The translations under genes and the position numbers were made by a program. Under the pieces are notes generated by a model that worked only from the letters and a program-made list of their open reading frames with translations, ran no database searches and had not been told where the DNA came from. Positions 1 through 5,011 of a DNA stretch of 5,073 bases are shown in pieces. The stretch covers positions 1 through 5,073 of the forward strand of contig JAFQIF010000039.1 of NCBI GenBank assembly GCA_017397695.1. The letters run 5' to 3'. How positions within the stretch are numbered: the first letter of the stretch is position 1; the number at the start of each line of letters is the position of its first letter. The DNA comes from Clostridia bacterium. Its GTDB lineage: Bacteria; Bacillota_A; Clostridia; Christensenellales; Aristaeellaceae.

Positions 1-1448
1 TGGCTTGCGTCCGCTGGACCGAGACCTGGGGCGTCGACTTCACCCAGACCGCTTTCCTGAAGGAAATCGGCGAGAAGACCGGCGTTGAAATCGAATGGCA
101 GCCCTACTACAACGCGAACTGGGCCGACCAGAAGTCCCTGATGCTGGCCAGCGGCCTTGAGGCCCTGCCGGATGCCTTCTTTGGCTCCATCTCCCTGACC
201 GATGCGGACATCATCCCGAACTCCGACTACTTTGTCGAGCTCAGCGAACTGATCCCGCAGTACATGCCCAACCTCACCGCCATCTTTGAGAAGGATCCGG
301 CGATGAAGGCGCTGGTCACCGACGCTGAGGGCAAGATCTGGTCCCTGCCCAAGAAGCTGCCGATGCGTCCGGCCGTTGCCAACCAGATGTACATCAACAA
401 GGTCTGGCTCGAGGAGCTCGGCCTGGCGATGCCGACCACCTATGCTGAGCTGGCCGACGTGCTCGTCAAGTTCAGCCAGTCCGGCGAGGGCCGTTACGGC
501 TTCATCGCTTCTTCCTCTCTGGCCGGCGACCTGAACAACCTGCTGGTGCCCTTCGGCGTGCAGGTGTCCCGCGCGGGCAACTTCATGGGCATGAATGCAG
601 CGAATGAGCCGGTCTTTATGCCGATGCAGGATAACTACAAGGAAGCCGTCAAGTGGGCCCGTGAGCTCTACGTGAACGGCGCGCTCGATCCGGAGCACTT
701 CACCCAGACTGCCGACATGGTCCGCGCCAAGGTTCAGGATACCGCCGCCGGCCCGCGTACCGGCATCATCTTCGCCTGGACTGCCGACTCCGAGCTGCTG
801 GGCAATGCTGTGCACTACACCGTCGTTCCGGCCCTCGAAGGCCCGGATGGCAACCGCTATGTCGAAGCTGACCCGACTTTCCTCAACTACGGCAAGAACG
901 AGCTCGTCATCACCAAGAACTGCGAAGACGTTGGCGCGCTGCTGACCTGGGCTGACCAGTTCTACACCGACGAGGCCTCCCTGCAGACTTACTACGGCTC
1001 CATCGGCGACGGCAAGATCGCCAAGAACGAGGACGGCACCTATGAGGTTCTGCTCCCGTCTGCCGACTCCGGCATCAACCTCGATACCTCCTGCTGGACC
1101 TTCTCCTTCCGCGATCATGGCCCGAAGTACATGAGCGAGGAGTTCGAGTCCAAGATCATCCTGCCGACCACCGAAGGCGACGGCATCAAGCTGGCTGACA
1201 ACGCCGTGAGCGCTGAGTTTGCTCGCGATACCTTCCCGGTCGTGGCCTACACCGCTGAAGAGCTGGACGAGAAGGCCTTCCTGAGCGCCGACATCTACAG
1301 CTATGTGAGCCAGCAGTATGCGCACTGGGTCACCGAGGGCGGCGTCGAGGAAGAGTGGGACGCCTACATCAAGCAGCTGCAGAAGATGGGCGTTGAGGAC
1401 CTCATCGCCATCGAAGAGGCCGCTTACGAGCGCTACATGGCGCAGTAA
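1..1448 (+). CDS. Extracellular solute-binding protein of a carbohydrate ABC transporter (5' partial)
   Basis: This is the substrate-binding component of a sugar ABC importer, normally a lipoprotein on the outer face of the membrane that hands ligand to two permeases. The frame is open from base 3, giving 481 visible residues. The ATG at 141 is internal, because the 46 codons before it already read as mature protein (TETWGVDF, GVEIEWQPYY). The signal peptide and lipobox cysteine are off the window. Family 1 landmarks, numbered from base 3: KIWSLPK near 111-117; the hinge-type stretch YINKVWLEELGLAMPTTYAEL minus its last residue near 130-149; AVKWARELYVNGALDPEHF near 215-233; and a C-terminal KMGVEDLIAIEEAAYERY near 461-478, typical of LipO/YtcQ-like proteins. 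Codons are strongly biased to C- or G-ending forms (ATC, GGC, CTG), consistent with high expression. The ligand is not readable; the GH31 enzyme downstream suggests an alpha-linked saccharide. The family call is firm, the substrate is inference. Confidence 0.92.
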   Translation, partial: ACVRWTETWGVDFTQTAFLKEIGEKTGVEIEWQPYYNANWADQKSLMLASGLEALPDAFFGSISLTDADIIPNSDYFVELSELIPQYMPNLTAIFEKDPAMKALVTDAEGKIWSLPKKLPMRPAVANQMYINKVWLEELGLAMPTTYAELADVLVKFSQSGEGRYGFIASSSLAGDLNNLLVPFGVQVSRAGNFMGMNAANEPVFMPMQDNYKEAVKWARELYVNGALDPEHFTQTADMVRAKVQDTAAGPRTGIIFAWTADSELLGNAVHYTVVPALEGPDGNRYVEADPTFLNYGKNELVITKNCEDVGALLTWADQFYTDEASLQTYYGSIGDGKIAKNEDGTYEVLLPSADSGINLDTSCWTFSFRDHGPKYMSEEFESKIILPTTEGDGIKLADNAVSAEFARDTFPVVAYTAEELDEKAFLSADIYSYVSQQYAHWVTEGGVEEEWDAYIKQLQKMGVEDLIAIEEAAYERYMAQ

Positions 1449-1489
1449 AAACCGTATACACCCGCTGCAAGTCAGCAGGTAGTGACAAA

Positions 1490-1517
1490 GGGGCTGCTGC
1501 AACCATGCGGCAGCCCC
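1490..1517 (+). terminator. Hairpin after the solute-binding protein gene, probable intrinsic terminator
   Basis: GGGGCTGCTGC (1490-1500) pairs with GCGGCAGCCCC (1507-1517) over 11 positions with one G-T wobble and a six-base loop AACCAT. It is followed by TGATTCATTTTC, which is T-rich but not a clean U tract. It lies 42 bases after the stop at 1448 and 31 bases before the GH31 start. It could end the transporter transcript, or act as a 3' stabilising stem that lets part of the transcript continue into the hydrolase, making much more binding protein than enzyme. Confidence 0.65.
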
Positions 1518-1532
1518 TGATTCATTTTCAGA

Positions 1533-1539
1533 AAGCAGG
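1533..1539 (+). promoter_or_regulatory. Ribosome binding site for the GH31 gene
   Basis: AAGCAGG lies 8 bases before the ATG at 1548. It is an imperfect Shine-Dalgarno sequence but correctly spaced, and no better ATG or GTG is nearby. It supports the start chosen for the hydrolase. I see no convincing -35/-10 pair between 1449 and 1547. Confidence 0.5.
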
Positions 1540-1547
1540 CGTGATTT

Positions 1548-3920
1548 ATGAAATTTACTGATCTTTGGGCGATCCGGCCTCATGCCCGCGAGGACGCTGT
1601 GATTACGGGAGATGGCTATCGCATCACCGTGCTGACAGACCGTCTTCTGCGCCTTGAATATGAGGCGGACAATGCGTTCTGCGACACGGCCACGCAGACG
1701 GCGATCTGTCGGGAGTTTCCAAAGGTTGCCTTTACAGTGACCGAGAACGAGTGCCTTTTGACCGTGGAAACCGACGCTGTGCGCCTTGAATATGACAAGC
1801 AGCCGTTTTCGGGCACGGGCCTGAAGGCGACGCTCAAGGGTCAGTTCAGCGTGTATGCCAGCATCTGGCATTACGGCGACAAGCCGGAGACCCTAAAGGG
1901 CACAGCGCGCACGCTCGATGAGGCCAACGGCGCCATTGCGCTGGACGAAGGCATCATGTCCATGAAGGGATACGCGGTGCTCGACGACAGCGATACCATG
2001 CGGATGGATGAAACCGGCAGGCTGATGCCTGCTGTCAGCCATGGCATGGATCTATACCTGTTCGCCTATGGGCACGATTACAAGGCATGCCTGAAGGATT
2101 TCTATCATCTTACCGGCAAGACGCCGCCGCTGCCGCGCTATGCGTTGGGCAACTGGTGGAGTCGATTCTACCCGTATACGCAGGAAAGCTATCAGGCGCT
2201 GATGGAGCAGTTCCGTGAGGAAGGCGTGCCGCTGTCCGTTTCCGTGCTGGACATGAACTGGCATTTGACGCAGATTGATCCCAAGTATGGCCCCGGCTGG
2301 ACGGGCTATACCTGGGACAGGGAGAAATTCCCCGAGCCGGAAAAACTCATGGCATGGCTGCATGAGCACGGTCTGCGTGTGACGCTCAACGATCACCCGG
2401 CGGACGGTGTGCGTGCCTGCGACGACATGTATCCGCAGATGGCTGAGGCAATGGGAGAAGACCCGCAAAGCGGCAAGCCATTTCCGTTTGACGCGGCGGA
2501 TGATCAGTACCTTGCCGCCTTTGAGAAGTGCGTGCTGACGCCCTTTGAGGAGGCGGGCATGGACTTCTGGTGGATCGACTGGCAGCAGAAGGGCGGAAGT
2601 TCCGACCCGGGCATGGATCCCTTGTTCGTGCTCAACCATACGCGCTACCTGCATGCGATCCGCAACGACAAGCCTGCTGTAATTCTCTCGCGCTACGGCG
2701 GACCGGGCAGTCACCGTTATCCGGTGGGCTTCTCCGGCGATACGTTCGCTACGTGGGCGTCGCTTGACTTCCAGCCGTATTTCACATCGACAGCGGCGAA
2801 TATCGGCTACACATGGTGGAGCCATGATATCGGCGGCCATATGCACGGCGATAAGGACAATGAAAAGGCGCTGCGCTGGGTGCAGTTTGGCGTATTTTCG
2901 CCGGTTGTGCGTCTGCATTCCTCGCCCAGCGAGTTCATGCGCAAGGAGCCGTGGGTGTATCCGGGCGAGATCTGTGAAATCATGAAGGATTACCTGCGTT
3001 TGCGCCATCAGCTGCTGCCGTGGCTCTATACGGAAAACCTGACCGCCAGCCGGGAAGGCGCTGCGCTGCTGCGCCCCATGTACTACGACTATCCGGATGA
3101 ATTTGCACTTTATTTCGTCTGTAAGAATCAGTACATGCTGGGGGAGAGTATGATGGTCTGCCCGGTTACGTCGCCCACGGACGAAACGACAAGACTGGCG
3201 CGCACGGATGTGTTTCTGCCTGAAGGCGAATGGATCGACTTCTTTACCGGTATGCGCTATGAGGGCGGGCAGCGTATTGCGATGCATCGTCCGCTTGAGA
3301 GCATGCCTGTGCTGTTGAAGGCCGGATCAATTCTGCCGATGGACGCAGCGGAGCAGCCCCAAAACGGCGGAGTGCTGCCTGAGGTCATCCGCATCAAGGT
3401 GTATCCGGGTACGTCTGGCGCATATGAGATGATTGAGGACAATGGAAGAATACCGGGCGCGGCGGAGTATCGTCAGGCGGTTACGCGCTTCGCGCTGGAG
3501 CAGAGCGAGGGCTTGTCTGTGACCATTGCGGCGCCTCAGGGTGAAGCTTCGGTTATCCCGTCCGGACGGCGCTATGTTGTGGACCTGTGCGGCGTAGAGA
3601 ACGTGCTGCCCGATCAGGCGAGCTGTGCATATGCAGCAGCGTACAATGAGGCGACCCGAACGCTGTCCCTCACGCTGGAGGCGGGCGCTGAGGCAGTCTC
3701 TCTGGTATGGGCGATGGCACCGCAGTGCCCGGCGATTGACTGGGTAAAGGCGCTTGAGAAGCTGCTGGTTCCTGCGTACATGAACTTTGACCTGAAGGAC
3801 AGCGTCATGCGCATCGCGCACAGCAGCAAGGACAGCATGTCCTTCCTTGCGCAGCTGCATCTGCTTGCACCGGGAGATGCGTTCATCAGCGCGGTGCTTG
3901 AATTGCTATCCATGAAGTAA
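1548..3920 (+). CDS. Glycoside hydrolase family 31 protein (alpha-glucosidase/alpha-xylosidase type)
   Basis: This is a retaining exo-acting alpha-glycosidase of 790 residues with no signal peptide, so probably cytoplasmic. Layout: N-terminal beta-sandwich (about 1-190), a (beta/alpha)8 barrel entered at LPRYALGNWWSRFYPY (195-210), then C-terminal beta domains from about 500. Barrel landmarks are SVLDMNWH (232-239), NDHP (281-284), WWIDWQQK (341-348) with D344 as the expected nucleophile, GFSGDTFATW (394-403) with D398 as the expected acid/base, WWSHDIGGH (423-431), and RWVQFGVFSPVVRLHS (443-458). The nucleophile motif is WIDWQQ rather than the WxDMNE of the classical alpha-glucosidases, so this belongs to a different clade and the sugar should not be assumed to be glucose; alpha-xyloside, alpha-galactoside or another glycoside are all possible. 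After the beta domains comes a helical-looking tail from about 727. It presumably acts on what the upstream binding protein imports. The family is certain, the specificity open. Confidence 0.95.
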   Translation: MKFTDLWAIRPHAREDAVITGDGYRITVLTDRLLRLEYEADNAFCDTATQTAICREFPKVAFTVTENECLLTVETDAVRLEYDKQPFSGTGLKATLKGQFSVYASIWHYGDKPETLKGTARTLDEANGAIALDEGIMSMKGYAVLDDSDTMRMDETGRLMPAVSHGMDLYLFAYGHDYKACLKDFYHLTGKTPPLPRYALGNWWSRFYPYTQESYQALMEQFREEGVPLSVSVLDMNWHLTQIDPKYGPGWTGYTWDREKFPEPEKLMAWLHEHGLRVTLNDHPADGVRACDDMYPQMAEAMGEDPQSGKPFPFDAADDQYLAAFEKCVLTPFEEAGMDFWWIDWQQKGGSSDPGMDPLFVLNHTRYLHAIRNDKPAVILSRYGGPGSHRYPVGFSGDTFATWASLDFQPYFTSTAANIGYTWWSHDIGGHMHGDKDNEKALRWVQFGVFSPVVRLHSSPSEFMRKEPWVYPGEICEIMKDYLRLRHQLLPWLYTENLTASREGAALLRPMYYDYPDEFALYFVCKNQYMLGESMMVCPVTSPTDETTRLARTDVFLPEGEWIDFFTGMRYEGGQRIAMHRPLESMPVLLKAGSILPMDAAEQPQNGGVLPEVIRIKVYPGTSGAYEMIEDNGRIPGAAEYRQAVTRFALEQSEGLSVTIAAPQGEASVIPSGRRYVVDLCGVENVLPDQASCAYAAAYNEATRTLSLTLEAGAEAVSLVWAMAPQCPAIDWVKALEKLLVPAYMNFDLKDSVMRIAHSSKDSMSFLAQLHLLAPGDAFISAVLELLSMK

Positions 3921-3937
3921 AAAAGGATTGGCAGTCA

Positions 3938-4048
3938 ATGATGCACCCACTTAGTTCTGCATCCGTCCCTTGTATCACAATTGACCTCTTTAGCCAGCCG
4001 CTTAAGACGGAGTTGAACTGTCAAAGCGAGAGGATTTATCTGAAATAG
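3938..4048 (+). CDS. Possible 36-codon small protein after the GH31 gene
   Basis: A short frame starts at ATG ATG, 17 bases after the GH31 stop. A modest AAAGGA (3922-3927) lies 10 bases upstream as a possible ribosome site. The peptide begins MMHPLSSASVPCITIDLF and ends at TAG 4046-4048. Its last 47 bases overlap the 3' end of the recombinase remnant in antisense. On length alone I would dismiss it, but its stretch ITIDLFSQPLK resembles FSIDLFANPNK in the frame at 4792-4965, with synonymous changes at the shared Leu and Pro codons (CTC/CTT, CCG/CCA). It may be a true small protein, the N-terminal stub of a gene cut by the mobile element, or chance. No function can be proposed. Confidence 0.2.
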   Translation: MMHPLSSASVPCITIDLFSQPLKTELNCQSERIYLK

Positions 4049-4616
4049 ATGGTTGCTGAGAGAATTGGTTAGGGAATGTCAAGAGCTTTAGATACTTGTA
4101 TACCGTCGGCCTGCTCAGCTTGCAAACCCTTGCCAACTCGCTGACATTCATCTTCTTAGCTGTATAAGCGGGATAATGTCTATAGAATACGGCAGGAATG
4201 TCCTCTTTTGTTGTAGGCTTCCTGCCGACTTTTATGCCTTTAGCCTTTGCATTCGCCATGCCGCTTTTGACACGACTGCGGATCATTTGCAATTCCAACT
4301 CGGAGAATACACCGGCCATTTTCATGAAAGCTTCGGACATCGGATCAATCTGCCCGTTTCGACAATCGATCGTGATGCTGCCGACAATGACCAACCTCAA
4401 TCGCTTTTTGCGGATCGTGTTGATGATTTCGCAGAGCTGCTGCGTGGATCGGGACAGTCGGCTGACTTCCAGCGTGATGATGGTGTCGCCCTCTTGGGCA
4501 GTGTCCAGTAGCATCTGCAAATTTTTTTTGACCTTGGCGTCGGTATGCTCATATTCGAAGATGATTTTATCCGCTCCAGCGGCTTTGAGCTCGCGGATTT
4601 GGCGGTTTGATCGTGG
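4002..4616 (-). pseudogene. Serine site-specific recombinase (resolvase/invertase), 5'-truncated
   Basis: The intact family makes a serine-linked DNA break for integration, inversion or resolution. The minus-strand frame is open from 4616, just after an in-frame TAG at 4617-4619, and gives 204 residues. It starts mid-domain with SNRQIRELKAAGADKIIFEY, which in intact relatives follows the YGYxRVS motif carrying the catalytic serine. Nothing like YGYxRVS is found in any minus-strand frame up to base 4700. Retained are SRLSRS with two conserved arginines (R53, R56), the long E-helix region FSELELQMIRSRVKSGMANA (about 104-123), GRKP (131-134) and a C-terminal helix-turn-helix NVSELARVCKLSRPTVYKYL (157-176). 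The first possible starts are TTG 4520 and ATG 4514, far inside the fold. A 25-residue tail follows the helix-turn-helix. The protein cannot catalyse recombination; a DNA-binding fragment might conceivably be made. Family firm, pseudogene status likely. Confidence 0.82.
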
Positions 4617-4624
4617 CTATAGAA

Positions 4625-4653
4625 ATCGTATCAGAGGGGAAAGTCTTGTGCAA
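4625..4653 (-). promoter_or_regulatory. Possible minus-strand promoter at the recombinase truncation point
   Basis: Read on the minus strand, TTGCAC (4653-4648) and TACGAT (4630-4625) are separated by exactly 17 bases. This is a plausible sigma-70-type pair, predicting a start of transcription near 4618, where the recombinase frame opens. If real, it would transcribe the remnant without a normal ribosome site or start codon. It may be the original promoter brought next to the coding sequence by a deletion, or a chance match. Confidence 0.25.
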
Positions 4654-4671
4654 GGGAAACAAGACAGCCGT

Positions 4672-4690
4672 GCGGCAGAAGCCGTTTTTT
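4672..4690 (+). terminator. Weak terminator-like hairpin with T tract
   Basis: CGGC (4673-4676) and GCCG (4681-4684) pair around an AGAA loop and are followed by six T (4685-4690). A flanking G-T wobble could add one pair. The stem is short, so this is a weak call. It would stop transcripts moving rightward, antisense to the recombinase, before the AT-rich promoter region at 4700-4745. Confidence 0.22.
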
Positions 4691-4739
4691 CAATATTCTA
4701 ACCTCGGTTTTTTATATTTTCTCTTGTTAAAACAAAAAC

Positions 4740-4745
4740 TATAAT
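4740..4745 (+). promoter_or_regulatory. Probable -10 box upstream of the 57-codon frame
   Basis: A perfect TATAAT lies in a very AT-rich stretch (4685-4760). The -35 region is poor: at 17-base spacing the sequence is TTTTCT (4717-4722). A small inverted repeat, TTGTT-AA-AACAA (4724-4735), lies between and could be an operator. The expected start near 4752 gives a leader of about 40 bases before the ATG at 4792. Confidence 0.4.
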
Positions 4746-4776
4746 GAAAACAACAAAATCCGACACTCAAGACATG

Positions 4777-4783
4777 AGGAGGT
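4777..4783 (+). promoter_or_regulatory. Strong ribosome binding site (AGGAGGT)
   Basis: A complete AGGAGGT sits 8 bases before ATG 4792. It decides that start over the in-frame ATG at 4744, which overlaps the TATAAT box and has no ribosome site. It is the best Shine-Dalgarno match in the window and the main reason to take the short frame seriously. Confidence 0.65.
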
Positions 4784-4791
4784 ATCCAGCG

Positions 4792-4965
4792 ATGGATGCC
4801 CCTTTTTCTATTGACCTTTTTGCAAACCCAAATAAGCCCTTCTTAGAAGGGCACAGCCGCACGAGTTCACCGTGCGTTCACAAGGGGATTGGGGGCATTG
4901 CCCTCAACAAGCAGAGCAAGTGGATATCCACTTGCATTGCTTGCGACTTTTGTCGGCATCCTTGA
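4792..4965 (+). CDS. Hypothetical 57-residue protein with Cys-rich C-terminus
   Basis: I do not recognise this protein. It has a textbook start: TATAAT at 4740, AGGAGGT at 4777, ATG at 4792, stop TGA at 4963-4965. It begins MDAPFSIDLFANPNKPFLEG and ends with CIACDFCRHP, so four cysteines lie in the second half, three of them as CxxCxxC, which could bind metal. There is no signal peptide or membrane segment. From codon 15 onward the coding sequence coincides with a run of inverted repeats, so the C-terminal half may simply be the translation of a structured DNA or RNA element. If so, the true element is a leader with a short peptide at its front. The N-terminal FSIDLFANP stretch resembles one in the small frame at 3938-4048. 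Confidence 0.4.
   Translation: MDAPFSIDLFANPNKPFLEGHSRTSSPCVHKGIGGIALNKQSKWISTCIACDFCRHP
4836..4955. other. Cluster of five consecutive inverted repeats, oriT-like or structured leader
   Basis: Five stems follow each other in 120 bases: GCCCTTC/GAAGGGC (4836-4852, loop TTA); CGCACG/CGTGCG (4858-4876, seven-base loop); GGGGGC/GCCCTC (4891-4905, loop ATT); an 18-base-arm palindrome (4908-4943); and CGAC/GTCG (4944-4955, loop TTTT). A short direct repeat GTTCAC occurs at 4865 and 4876. Such packing just upstream of a promoter and gene start, next to a recombinase remnant, is what one sees at transfer origins of mobilizable elements, where relaxase and accessory proteins bind. A structured RNA controlling the gene at 5012 is the main alternative. 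No relaxase gene is visible, so the oriT idea is inference. Confidence 0.45.
4908..4943. repeat. Long palindrome with perfect 20-base core
   Basis: The core GCAAGTGGATATCCACTTGC (4916-4935) is identical to its own reverse complement. The flanks CAAGCA (4908-4913) and TGCTTG (4938-4943) also pair, separated from the core by GA and AT, which give one wobble and one mismatch. The total is 36 bases symmetric about 4925/4926. With no loop at the centre it is better suited to a dimeric protein binding to duplex DNA, or to cruciform or single-strand hairpin recognition, than to a terminator. No T tract follows. Confidence 0.75.
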
Positions 4966-4990
4966 AATGGGCGTTTTTCCGTGTTATTGT
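4962..4990 (+). promoter_or_regulatory. Promoter for the gene at the right edge
   Basis: TTGAAA (4962-4967) and TATTGT (4985-4990) are spaced by 17 bases, a good sigma-70-type match. The expected transcription start near 4996-4998 leaves only about 15 bases of leader, so the ribosome site would be almost at the 5' end of the message. The -35 box begins within the stop codon region of the 57-codon frame and just right of the inverted-repeat cluster, so proteins bound there could control it. Confidence 0.5.
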
Positions 4991-4997
4991 TTGGGCA

Positions 4998-5005
4998 AGA
5001 GGTGA
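4998..5005 (+). promoter_or_regulatory. Ribosome binding site (AGAGGTGA) for the right-edge gene
   Basis: AGAGGTGA is a near-consensus Shine-Dalgarno sequence ending 6 bases before ATG 5012. It fixes the start of the partial gene and makes it a real coding start despite only 20 visible codons. Confidence 0.65.
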
Positions 5006-5011
5006 GTTTGT

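Noticed and set aside
141..143. ATG as start of the solute-binding protein
   Set aside because: The same frame is open back to base 3 and those codons read as typical mature binding-protein sequence, so the ATG is internal and the gene is cut by the window edge.
1449..1547. Promoter for the GH31 gene, for example TATACA at 1455-1460
   Set aside because: No -35 partner at suitable spacing, and it precedes the strong hairpin; not supported.
2052..3287. 411-codon open frame on the minus strand inside the GH31 gene
   Set aside because: It lies wholly antisense to a gene with intact family motifs, is rich in Arg and His as expected from antisense reading of GC-rich coding DNA, and shows no recognisable domain.
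3327..3913. Minus-strand open frames over the 3' part of the GH31 gene
   Set aside because: Antisense shadows of a GC-rich gene, with no domain pattern or ribosome site.
4521..4530. Run of eight T (eight A on the recombinase strand) as a frameshift site
   Set aside because: The protein reads continuously and sensibly across it (HTDAKVKKNLQMLL), so no frameshift is needed. It could be a slippage site but nothing shows that it is used.
4616..4700. Missing recombinase N-terminus in another frame
   Set aside because: I read all three minus-strand frames here and found no YGYxRVS-like motif; a simple frameshift does not explain the truncation.
4198..4701. 167-codon plus-strand frame over the recombinase remnant
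   Set aside because: It is the exact antisense of the conserved recombinase sequence; the minus-strand reading has clear family motifs.
4744..4791. Upstream ATG at 4744 as start of the short right-hand frame
   Set aside because: It overlaps the TATAAT box and lacks a ribosome site, while ATG 4792 has a perfect AGGAGGT 8 bases upstream.
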